Source: Pirellulales bacterium (GTDB lineage Bacteria; Planctomycetota; Planctomycetia; Pirellulales; JAEUIK01). Taken from it: 64,000 bases of DNA. Where the stretch lies: contig JAHBXR010000001.1 in the NCBI GenBank assembly GCA_019636335.1, positions 486,712 through 550,711 on the forward strand. Direction: 5' to 3'. The number at the start of each line of letters is the position of its first letter. Position 1 is the stretch's first letter. Position numbers and translations under genes: made by a program. This document shows, in pieces, positions 27,901-34,929 of the stretch. The notes below the pieces were generated by a model. It had not been told where the DNA came from. It made no database searches and saw only the letters and a list, made by a program, of their open reading frames with translations.

Positions 27901-30412
27901 GGCGGCACGCCCGACGCGCGTGGCGGCGGCGGTCATTGCCGGATCCGACCGTCACACGTTGCCGGACGACTCGGTGCTCTATCCCTACGGTCTCCAGGAG
28001 ACGGTACTCAGCCCCCCACCGTACGGAGTCACGCTGGACGAGTCGGCCTACTTGCAGCACCGCATGATGGTCTGGATCGGTCAGCTCGACAGCGATCTCG
28101 AGGACACGAGCGAGCTGGCGATGCTGCAGGGTCCGAGCCGTCCCAGCCGCGCGATCAACATGTTCCACGAGATCGATACGCTGGGGAACGCCTTGCCGTA
28201 CACGTCGCGCGAGTATGAACTGTTCATCCAGGAAGGTCGCGGTCACACATTCACGCAAAGTGACATGTCGACGTTCTACAACTTCTTGTTCCGCGAGAAG
28301 ACGCCACCGCTGGACGAGCCGGTGCAGATATTCCCGGTGGTCGTCATGCAGCCCACGACGGGCGAGCGTTCAGCCACGCTGCCGGCAAACGTGACCGAGA
28401 TTCCCGACTTGAATACGTTCTACATCGAGTTGTGGGTCAAGGCGCCGGGCGCCACGGGCATCTCCGGGGGCTCGCTCGATCTGTTCTACGATACCGCGCT
28501 GGCGAATGGCATTTCGATCAGTCATGGGACGATCTTCACCGGGGCGGCCACGGGCACGGTGGACGACGCCAATGGGCGTTTCCGCAATGTCGGCGGTACC
28601 ACCTCGCAGACGAACGTCGGCGTCAACGAGTACGCGATGTTCGCGCGGCTGCAATTGACGTCGGGGAGCGACCCCGCGACGTTAAAGTCGTTCTTGCTCG
28701 CCTTGCAGCGGGGCCTGACCAATTTCACGCTCGTTGGTGGTACCCAGCCACGAACCGATCTGCACACGTTTGCCAAGACCAGCGTGAAGACCGCGAACGA
28801 CGCGCCGATTCTGGCACCGATCGGCAATCAGACGATCGGCGAAGGTACCCTGAGCCTGATCGTTACGGCGACCGATTACGACCCCGGCGATACGCTCACG
28901 TTCAGCCTCGGCCCGGGGGCTCCTTCAGGAATGATCATTACGCCGGGTCCTGGCCCCCGTCAGGCGACGATTAGCTGGACGCCGGGAGATAGCAATCTCG
29001 TGGCGCCCAATCCGGTCTCCATTACCGTCACTGTGACGGACAATGGCACGGGGCTGCTCATGGATTCCGAGACATTGCAATTAACGGTGGTGAACACGCC
29101 GCCAACCGCGGGCATCACCGGCCCGAATTTTACGAAGGCGGGGGTGTTGCAGAACTTTACGTTGACGGCGCTGGATCCCGCTCCACAGGATCAGGCCATT
29201 GGCTTCGTCTACGACATCGACTGGAATGGCGACGGCACGTTCGACCAAACGCTTGTCGGACCAAGCGGCCTGGGGACGAGCCGCGCCTTCAGTGTCGCGG
29301 GCACCTATAAGATCGGGGTCCGAGCGACCGACAAGGATGGCGGACAAAGCGTGGTCGCCACGCATACGATCCACGTCTACAGCTTGTCGCAACTCGGGTC
29401 CGATATCGTCTGGGAAGGTTCCAACGGTAACGACTCGGTCGAGTTTCAGCAGACGGGGCCTGGCCAGGTACAGGTCCGCACCCTGACGGTTGGTGGCTTC
29501 ACAGTCAACTCGACCGAGAACTTCTCCAGCGTCGGCGGTCGTGTGATCGGCCGCGGCAACTCAGGCAACGATGTTCTCAATGCCTCGACGTTGACCACGA
29601 TTCCTGCCACGCTCGAGGGGGGCCGTCACAGCGATACGCTCATGGGTGGCGGCGGCAACGACATCCTCCGGGGTGAGTTTGTTGGCGCGAAGGGAGACGG
29701 CGCCGAAGGAAACGATTCGATCACCGGCGGCGCCGGCAACGACCTCATCGAAGGAGATGGCCTCGAAGGGGGCAAGGACACGCTTCGCGGCGGCGACGGC
29801 AACGATACGATCCTCGGCGACGGCAGCGACGGCGCGGAAGGGCGCGCCGACTCGATCTTCGGCGATGACGGCAACGATCAACTCTTCGGCCATCACGGCA
29901 ATGACTTCATCGATGGCGGCAACGATCACGACCTGATCACCGGCGGCGACGGCAGCGAAGGGAGCGATACGCTCGTCGGCGGCGCCGGCAATGACGTCTT
30001 AAGCGGGGCCGGCGGCGCGGATAGCCTCGTTGGCGGCACCGGCATCGACCTGCTCGTCGGTGGCTATGGAGCCGATACGCTCAAGGGAGAGGGGGGCGAG
30101 GATCTTTTGATTGCCGACAAGACGAATTTCGACCTGAACGCCGCGGCCCTGTTGGCGATCCACGCCGAGTGGTCTTCGGCCAACAGTTACGCGACACGGA
30201 TCGAGCATCTCACCGGCACCGCGGGGGGCGCGAACGGTAGCACTTACCTGATTCCCGGCACCACCGTCTTCGACGAAGGCTCGGTCGATCATCTGACCGG
30301 TGGCGCGACGGACCTCGACTGGTTCATCTACAATCTGCTGCAGGACGTGCTGAACGATCACGCCGCGGGAGAGACGGAAACCGATACGAGCGGCTTCCCA
30401 TTGCCGTTGTGA
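24911..30412 (+). CDS. Large secreted protein: HAF repeats, alpha/beta hydrolase domain, RTX repeats
   Basis: An 1833-residue exported protein. The N-terminus is Arg-rich and carries LEERRLLAL (about residues 41-49), the planctomycete sorting motif. Residues about 50-560 hold HAF-type repeats (HAFLW, DLGVLSGWSAGMAIN, DLGDLPGG). A separate beta-rich module (ISFSGTAPTSGTFKLTF) is inserted into one repeat. Cadherin/Ig-like parts follow, then an alpha/beta hydrolase domain (about 890-1130) with SVHGGE, nucleophile S near 986 in GFSRGSH and a likely His in GRGHTF. After a cohesin-like beta region and another Ig-like pair come RTX-type calcium-binding repeats (GGxGxDxL) from about 1550 to 1735. A C-terminal module shared with the protein at 40053-43148 closes the chain. 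It is probably extracellular and calcium dependent; the hydrolase substrate is unknown. Confidence 0.85.
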   Translation: MTFDSLRSLRLANRSSRFWRWGAGATSRRERRALHLDPLEERRLLALSYTLTPLGDLPAGAFFSWADGINNGLDIVGGGSGSSGFRVADFDSVAHTVTDLGALPGKSAATATDVSSDGWITGRSGSSTFRPDIYTSTPLDNSTALGTSANGDRAFLYNPNTQSFTDLGVLSGWSAGMAINSSHQVTGASGGGAQQHAFLWGDANRNEVQQISFSGTAPTSGTFKLTFSGQTTAAIAYNASAATVQAALAALSTIGAGNVSVTGGPGPAAPWTITFQGARANHNMPPVYSLAENNTINSGAVTSTTITQGSRAGMLDLGDLPGGQNISAGLGMNNHGMVVGRSYRATGVLDPPNTPGGDWVSQQHIGAFVWDPINGMRPLVQDQPVVPDDPENFPVFSNQPAHQFSSANDINDLLLVAGEQLTMAIDLATGDDIPQGIIAGVWNLNKSTSDPNYFIPILPIKEGGVQSKFSRALAINEFLTVVGTAQMPISLQQRAWVFLPSHSFPNPDALPVAIDLNTVVDSSGAGWILQYATDVNDHGQIVGYGRNPSGQTEAFLLTPKNDAPVITTPILSEIYEGGPALSWTVQATDANAGDILTFSLDEAALAAGMTITQINATTATVTWLPTISSPSEFSFVVTVQDDGFALKKDTRTGHVGIRRPTMFSDDFENPTLRPEWLVFNYGDGRASLNSAHSVGSGTRSFMFDSSAANAGKDLNELVLPINMSSVGNAATGATAILTFYQREGELGSLTVGEAYDALPTGSHLLGALGDGVSISSDGINYYELRDVVNSPFPFSREGDGLWQLFEFDLGAEINRINAQYPGANLSFNANFRIKWSQYDDQSFPTEGFAIDDVKIYKNAQFLTSNMTPNVFHRVNTGDSEELYRVAFFGNVGPNTPILVSVHGGEREILPHTVNWARYVADPTNGVDGLIVVAPYYRSGGKYEGYGTLAWNPQDDSALDESLLEFLDTLTTITGVGDDSQLYMFGFSRGSHFVEAFAAARPTRVAAAVIAGSDRHTLPDDSVLYPYGLQETVLSPPPYGVTLDESAYLQHRMMVWIGQLDSDLEDTSELAMLQGPSRPSRAINMFHEIDTLGNALPYTSREYELFIQEGRGHTFTQSDMSTFYNFLFREKTPPLDEPVQIFPVVVMQPTTGERSATLPANVTEIPDLNTFYIELWVKAPGATGISGGSLDLFYDTALANGISISHGTIFTGAATGTVDDANGRFRNVGGTTSQTNVGVNEYAMFARLQLTSGSDPATLKSFLLALQRGLTNFTLVGGTQPRTDLHTFAKTSVKTANDAPILAPIGNQTIGEGTLSLIVTATDYDPGDTLTFSLGPGAPSGMIITPGPGPRQATISWTPGDSNLVAPNPVSITVTVTDNGTGLLMDSETLQLTVVNTPPTAGITGPNFTKAGVLQNFTLTALDPAPQDQAIGFVYDIDWNGDGTFDQTLVGPSGLGTSRAFSVAGTYKIGVRATDKDGGQSVVATHTIHVYSLSQLGSDIVWEGSNGNDSVEFQQTGPGQVQVRTLTVGGFTVNSTENFSSVGGRVIGRGNSGNDVLNASTLTTIPATLEGGRHSDTLMGGGGNDILRGEFVGAKGDGAEGNDSITGGAGNDLIEGDGLEGGKDTLRGGDGNDTILGDGSDGAEGRADSIFGDDGNDQLFGHHGNDFIDGGNDHDLITGGDGSEGSDTLVGGAGNDVLSGAGGADSLVGGTGIDLLVGGYGADTLKGEGGEDLLIADKTNFDLNAAALLAIHAEWSSANSYATRIEHLTGTAGGANGSTYLIPGTTVFDEGSVDHLTGGATDLDWFIYNLLQDVLNDHAAGETETDTSGFPLPL
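29560..30120 (+). repeat. RTX-type GGxGxDxL coding repeats
   Basis: In-frame repeats with units such as GGAGNDLIEG, GGDGNDTILG and GGTGIDLLVG. They are known to fold into a calcium-binding beta roll. At DNA level they appear as repeated GGCGGC-rich units; they are coding and not a CRISPR. Confidence 0.85.
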
Positions 30413-30517
30413 AGATTCGCTGTCCCTGGCATGGCCTATGACGGGGTCGGTTCGGTTGGCAGGTGAACCGCGATGGGCTCGCCGTTCGAGCGACTCGACA
30501 AACCGTGGAGGCAAACG

Positions 30518-31507
30518 TTAACCGGCCGTCTCCGAGCGTTCGGCCTCGGCCAGCAGCGCTAGGGCCGCCGGCAGCCGGGCATCGATGGCAAGCGCTCCCC
30601 GGGCCATGTCGATCGCTTCGGCGATTCGTCCGGCAGCGAGCTGAATACGCCCGATGCCCACGTAGCACTGGACCTGCTTGGGATCGCGGCGCAGGGCAAC
30701 ACGATAGGCCCCGAGGGCCTCGCTTTTGAAGCCTTGTTCGAGGTACGTGTCGCCGATCCGGGCGTAAGCGGTCCCTTTTTTCTGCTGCAGTTCGGCGGCC
30801 AGTTTGTATTCTTGCACGGCCTCGTCGTATCGACCGCGACCGCGCAACAGATCGCCCAACAGCAGACGGTGTTCTGGATTCAGGGGGTTCATCCGCTGGG
30901 CTTTGAGCACTTCGTCGAACGCCTCTGGCTCGCGTCCCACCTCGGCCAGCAGCCGCGCCAATTTGTAGCGCGCCACGGTCTCTAGGGAATTGTGACGCAG
31001 GACCTCACGGTAGGCCGCGATGGCGTCTTCTGCCCGGGCGAGTGCCACGAGCGAATCGCCCAACATGAGGTAGGCGTTCGAATTGTCTGGCTCGGCGGCA
31101 ACCGCCTGTTCGGCGGCAGCCAAGGCGCCGTTAACATTCTGCAACTCGAGTCGAACATAGGAGAGAGCCAAGCAGGCGGCGGCGAGCGTCTCGTCGAGAC
31201 GCACGGCGGTTTCGAGGCAGGGTAGCGCTGCCTCGTAGTCGGCCAGCCGTGCCAGAATCAATCCCTTGAGCATGTGCGCCGTCGAAAGTTCGGGGCTTTC
31301 GCGCAACACGGCATCAATCTCGGAGAGCGCCTGACCGTGCCGGCCACGTTCGAAGAGACTCTTGGCCAGCGCCAGGTGCGCGGTATTGCTGCGCCCGATG
31401 TACCGGACCTTCGGAATGACAGGGCCCTGTGAGGAATCGTGCGACATGACCAGCAGCGATGCGACCGATGCAATGGACGCCACTCGGACGAGGGGCAGGC
31501 ACTCCAT
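30518..31507 (-). CDS. TPR-repeat protein
   Basis: A 329-residue protein made almost wholly of tetratricopeptide repeats, about eight 34-residue units from residue 40 on, with typical spacing (AKSLFERGRHGQALSEID, LGDSLVALARAEDAIAAY, IGDTYLEQGFKSEALGAY). TPRs bind partner proteins; no enzyme domain is seen. The first ATG overlaps a TATAAT on the minus strand, and the next in-frame ATG (residue 21, at 31447) gives a plain soluble start, so the first 20 residues may not be translated. If they are, their weak hydrophobic stretch could be a signal. It is convergent with the large RTX protein gene, 105 bp between stops, and divergent from the methyltransferase gene. Confidence 0.8.
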   Translation of the reverse strand: MECLPLVRVASIASVASLLVMSHDSSQGPVIPKVRYIGRSNTAHLALAKSLFERGRHGQALSEIDAVLRESPELSTAHMLKGLILARLADYEAALPCLETAVRLDETLAAACLALSYVRLELQNVNGALAAAEQAVAAEPDNSNAYLMLGDSLVALARAEDAIAAYREVLRHNSLETVARYKLARLLAEVGREPEAFDEVLKAQRMNPLNPEHRLLLGDLLRGRGRYDEAVQEYKLAAELQQKKGTAYARIGDTYLEQGFKSEALGAYRVALRRDPKQVQCYVGIGRIQLAAGRIAEAIDMARGALAIDARLPAALALLAEAERSETAG

Positions 31508-31733
31508 TATAGGCAGACCTAGGGAAACAAGCGCGTCGTGCGAGAGGAATTCCTTTGGTGTTCGAGCACGGTCTCGCTATGGTGACGCTGCCGGCGCGCC
31601 GTGTGTGTGAATGCCTGCTCGTCGCGAGCCCTTATAACCCTTGCTATGCTGGCGATCCGTACCGCAAATGGCGGACCGGAGACCACTCGCCGCCGCATGC
31701 TGGCTGCTGAATCCCTTTGAGCCTGAAGGTGCC

Positions 31734-32639
31734 ATGGCCGACTCTTCGACCGCGAATACGACTTACGAACCATTCAGCCGCGACCCTGCCTACCTCGAAG
31801 CCAATCGGGAATTCGTCGCCAGGCTGCCGCTGCAAAACGTGCGACGGATCCTCGATCTGGCCTGTGGAACAGGCACGGTGGGAGAGATGCTGCTGGCGGC
31901 GGCTCCTCAGGCCAGCCTGTACGGCGTCGATCTCGATCCGGTGCAGATCGAACTGGCCGCCCAGCAATACGCGCAAGCGGGTTACAAGGTCCACCGCGTG
32001 GACTTGGGCGCCTCCCCTCCGCCGACGGGCGAGTCTCGCCATGTGACGCTGGCGGTGGGTACGGCGGATGAATTGCCGTTGGGCGAGGGGACCTTCGATT
32101 GCGTGACGATCGCCAACGCGATCCATCTCATCGACGATAAGGGCAAGTTGCTCGCCGCGGCGGCTCGGGTACTGGCGCCGGGGGGCATCTTCGCCTTCAA
32201 CTCGGGTTTTTACGCCGGTTGTTATCCGCCCGGTACGGAACTGGCCTTTTACGAATGGGTCAAAGAAGCCACGGCCTGGATCGAGCAGTACAACGCAGAC
32301 CGCGTTGCGGCGGGGGAAGCGCCCGCGCGACGCGTGCGCGGGACGACGCGCGGCGCGTTCCAGAATCGGTGGCTGAATCCGTCCGAGTGGCAGGACATGC
32401 TGGTGCAGGCCGGCTTCGAGGTGCGCGATGTCCACGAGCGCACGGTCGTGCTCAATCCCACGGCCTTGGCGGCCATTGGCGCCTACGGCGGGATGGCGAA
32501 GGTCGCACTGAGCGGCTATCCTGTCGAACTGGCTTCTCAAGCGCTCGAGGCTTCCGTAGGCAAGGCCCTCGAGAACTGCCAACTCACCAGCGTACCGCGA
32601 AACTGGCTGGAGATTTGTGCCGTGCGACGAGCAAGTTGA
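31734..32639 (+). CDS. Class I SAM-dependent methyltransferase
   Basis: A 301-residue methyltransferase from this start. Motif I is ILDLACGTGTVGEML (about 32-46), the acidic motif II is LYGVDLDP, motif III is around FDCVTIANAIHLI, and post-motif is LAPGGIFAFNSGF. These are standard for the UbiE/Methyltransf_11 type fold. The substrate cannot be told. I chose the ATG at 31734 because the frame upstream (from 31641) has no domain content and GAAGGT precedes this ATG. It is followed by a carrier protein gene on the same strand, which hints at a tailoring role on a carrier-bound or lipid substrate. The stop codon lies in the loop of a perfect 10-bp hairpin. Confidence 0.85.
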   Translation: MADSSTANTTYEPFSRDPAYLEANREFVARLPLQNVRRILDLACGTGTVGEMLLAAAPQASLYGVDLDPVQIELAAQQYAQAGYKVHRVDLGASPPPTGESRHVTLAVGTADELPLGEGTFDCVTIANAIHLIDDKGKLLAAAARVLAPGGIFAFNSGFYAGCYPPGTELAFYEWVKEATAWIEQYNADRVAAGEAPARRVRGTTRGAFQNRWLNPSEWQDMLVQAGFEVRDVHERTVVLNPTALAAIGAYGGMAKVALSGYPVELASQALEASVGKALENCQLTSVPRNWLEICAVRRAS

Positions 32640-32650
32640 TTCGTCGCACG
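32621..32650 (+). terminator. Perfect 10-bp hairpin over the methyltransferase stop codon
   Basis: CGTGCGACGA and TCGTCGCACG are exact inverted copies with a 10-base loop that holds the TGA stop. No T-run follows, so it could be a U-less terminator, an mRNA end protector or a site controlling the downstream carrier-protein gene. Confidence 0.45.
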
Positions 32651-32719
32651 GACTCCGACCAGCCAGTTGGCGTGACGTGGGTTCCGCGATTCAGGTCCAG
32701 TTTCAATATCGTGGGAGAG

Positions 32720-33037
32720 ATGTCCGGTATGTCGAACGAAGGTAAGAGCGTGCAGTACGATCGCGACGTCATTCAGCGCGAGCTCGTCGCCATCTTGACG
32801 GACATGACCGCCGACTGGGATACGTCCTATACGGGTGGCATTCAGGGTGACACACGTTTGATCGAAGATCTTGGCTTCGAGTCGATCGACGTGGTTCAAT
32901 TGGTAGTGGCGATCGAAGGACAATTCCAACGCAAGGACTTACCCTTCGAGGAACTGCTGATGGTCGATGGCCGCTACGTGGAAGAGCTCCAGGTAAAGGC
33001 GATCGTCGATTTTCTTGCCCGACAGTTTGGGGCATAG
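32720..33037 (+). CDS. Stand-alone acyl carrier protein
   Basis: A 105-residue carrier protein. The phosphopantetheine attachment serine is in LIEDLGFESIDVVQL (about 57), the expected place and context for an ACP. The four-helix pattern and the C-terminal helix AIVDFLARQFG fit the family. Two in-frame ATGs at 32720 and 32729 are possible; GGGAGAG lies just before the first and at better distance from the second. No ketosynthase gene is next to it. It lies between a methyltransferase and a phosphodiesterase, so it probably serves a specialised pathway and not general fatty acid synthesis. Activation could come from the transferase domain of megasynthase 2, which is inference. Confidence 0.85.
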   Translation: MSGMSNEGKSVQYDRDVIQRELVAILTDMTADWDTSYTGGIQGDTRLIEDLGFESIDVVQLVVAIEGQFQRKDLPFEELLMVDGRYVEELQVKAIVDFLARQFGA

Positions 33038-33108
33038 GCGCGGGCAAAGGTCGGGTCGTATCGGTTGGCGCGGCTCTAACGGAACCGGGCTGTCGCCTTG
33101 CCGCCAGT

Positions 33109-33132
33109 GACGAGTTCTCGGCGGGACTCGTC
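33109..33132 (+). terminator. Candidate terminator after the carrier protein gene
   Basis: GACGAGT and ACTCGTC pair perfectly around a 10-base loop and are followed by CCCTTTCC. It lies 72 bp after the carrier protein stop. The weak T-run makes it only a candidate. Confidence 0.35.
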
Positions 33133-33210
33133 CCCTTTCCAGGTTGGGGGAATGGCGGCGCTGATCGTTGAAAACTCGACTCTGTGCTGGAACGAGAACG
33201 AGGGAACGTA

Positions 33211-33221
33211 GTTACAATCGT
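33211..33221 (+). promoter_or_regulatory. GTTACAATCGT box, candidate -10 region
   Basis: An exact 11-base copy of the sequence at 713-723, here 132 bp upstream of another phosphodiesterase gene of the same superfamily. TACAAT would be the -10 hexamer; no good -35 is visible. Confidence 0.35.
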
Positions 33222-33353
33222 AGGTGGGAGTTGCGATCGCCCTTGAAGGATCACCAGCCGGACTCTTTTCCGGACGGGGTGAGAACCTTGCAAAATGCGG
33301 GAGTCGCACTTTCTGCCTGTCGCTTTCCCACTCGCTATTCCAGGTGAATTCTC

Positions 33354-34757
33354 TTGTCACGTCCTCGTCCGATTGCCGTCATTGGCCTTGATTGCGCTGA
33401 AGCCTCACTGGTCTTTCGAGAGTTTCGCGACGAATTGCCCCATCTGCGCGGACTGATGGAGTCGGGCAGTTATGGCGTGCTGAATAGTTGTCATCCGCCG
33501 ATCACGGTGCCGGCCTGGGCCTGCATGACCAGCGGTTACGATGCTGGCCAACTGGGCGTCTACGGTTTCCGCAACCGCAAAGATCACAGCTACGAAAATC
33601 TCAGCCTGGCCTTATCGACGTCGATCAAAAAGCCACGCATCTGGGATCACTTCAGTGCGGCCGGGCGAACCTCGATCTGCCTGGGCGTACCGCAGACGTT
33701 TCCGATTCTGAAACCCCCCAAGGGAATCATGATCAGCAGCTTTCTGACACCCGACAAGGAATCGCCGTGGTGCGTGCCCAAGTCGCTGGCGCCCGAGGTC
33801 GACCGTGTGGCCGAGGGAGACTACATCATCGATGCGCGCAATTTTCGCACGCACGATAAGAAATGGCTGCTCGAAGAAATCCGCACCATGACGCGCCGGC
33901 GGTTCCTCGTGGCCGATCATCTGGCGACGACGCAGCCGTGGGATCTGTTCTGGATGGTCGAGATGGGGACCGATCGCATCCATCACGGCTTCTGGCACTA
34001 CTGCGACCCGACGCATCCCAAGTTCCCGGGCGAGGATAATCCCTTCCGCTGGGCCTTGCGAGATTACTATCGTGAAATCGACGGCTACATCGGCCGCCTG
34101 TTATCGAAGCTACCGGCCGAGACGCTGGTCGTGGTCGTCTCCGACCATGGCGCGCAGCCGATGTATGGCGGCATCGCCGTCAATGAGTGGTTGATTCAAA
34201 AGGGGTACCTCGTCCTGCACGAATATCCGAGCGAGCCGACTCCAACGCCCAAGCTCAAGATCGACTGGTCGCAGACCCGTGTCTGGAGCGAGGGGGGCTA
34301 CTATGCCCGCGTTTTCTTCAACGTGAAGGGACGCGAGCGAAATGGCGTGATCGAGCCGCACGAGTACGAGGCCTGGCGCGACCGGATCATCGCCGAGATG
34401 GAGGCGTTGCCCGGTCCTGACGGGCAGCCGATCGGCACGCGAGTCCATCGCCCTGAAGAATTGTTCCGCGAGCAGAACAACATTCCGCCCGACCTGATTA
34501 CGTACTGGGGTATGATGAGTTGGCGCAGCGTGGGAACGGTCGGTGGACGCGAGATCTACGTCCCCGAGAATGACACCGGTCCCGACGAGGCGAACCACGA
34601 CTGGAGCGGAATCTTCATCAGCCGCGACCCGCTCGTGGCCGGGGGGGGCGAGGTAGAAGGTTTGCGTTTGCTCGACGTGGGTGTCAGCTTATTAGCGGCC
34701 GCCGGACTGCCGGTGCCCGCTGATACGGCGGGTCAACCGAGCATTCGCTGGAGCTGA
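33354..34757 (+). CDS. Alkaline phosphatase superfamily phosphodiesterase (divergent member 3)
   Basis: A 467-residue metal-dependent phosphodiesterase/phosphatase of the same superfamily as the genes at 824 and 6654 but more distant. Sites: D13 in GLDCAEA, nucleophile T51 in PPITVPAWACMTSG, a catalytic-core block around MGTDRIHHGFWHY, then VVSDHGAQP, and a late His near 415 in DEANHDWSG. The shared ERLxxLGYxE tail is absent. The start is TTG: AGGTGA lies 7 bases before it and the protein begins at the first strand directly afterwards. The gene follows the lone carrier protein and precedes an exporter gene. Substrate unknown. That all three superfamily members in the window sit next to carrier-protein genes is notable. 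Confidence 0.83.
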   Translation: MSRPRPIAVIGLDCAEASLVFREFRDELPHLRGLMESGSYGVLNSCHPPITVPAWACMTSGYDAGQLGVYGFRNRKDHSYENLSLALSTSIKKPRIWDHFSAAGRTSICLGVPQTFPILKPPKGIMISSFLTPDKESPWCVPKSLAPEVDRVAEGDYIIDARNFRTHDKKWLLEEIRTMTRRRFLVADHLATTQPWDLFWMVEMGTDRIHHGFWHYCDPTHPKFPGEDNPFRWALRDYYREIDGYIGRLLSKLPAETLVVVVSDHGAQPMYGGIAVNEWLIQKGYLVLHEYPSEPTPTPKLKIDWSQTRVWSEGGYYARVFFNVKGRERNGVIEPHEYEAWRDRIIAEMEALPGPDGQPIGTRVHRPEELFREQNNIPPDLITYWGMMSWRSVGTVGGREIYVPENDTGPDEANHDWSGIFISRDPLVAGGGEVEGLRLLDVGVSLLAAAGLPVPADTAGQPSIRWS

Positions 34758-34929
34758 AGCATACGGCGTCCGTAAGAAATGAGACGCCTACCGACGGCGC
34801 GTTGCCGTCGGACAAAAGGCCCCTGGCGAGCGCCGTTCGGCGCGACCTCGTCGCACGTGGGCCTGACGAAATCCGCGTGATGGAGCATGCGACCCATGTC
34901 CGAGCAAACCTGCTGTCCTTGGTGTCGAA

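Larger units (their letters stand above)
33038..33353. other. Intergenic region with hairpin and candidate -10 box
   Basis: A 316-bp gap without a gene. It holds a 7-bp stem-loop (33109-33132) suited to end the carrier-protein transcript and a GTTACAATCGT box (33211-33221) that may start transcription of the phosphodiesterase gene. Confidence 0.5.

Noticed and set aside
29560..30120. Regular short DNA repeats resembling a repeat array
   Set aside because: They are in-frame RTX coding units without spacers of constant length; not a CRISPR.
31506..31511. TATAAT on the minus strand at the TPR gene start
   Set aside because: No -35 at proper distance (a TTGTTT lies only 13 bp away), and it overlaps the first ATG; noted in the gene entry but not called as a promoter.
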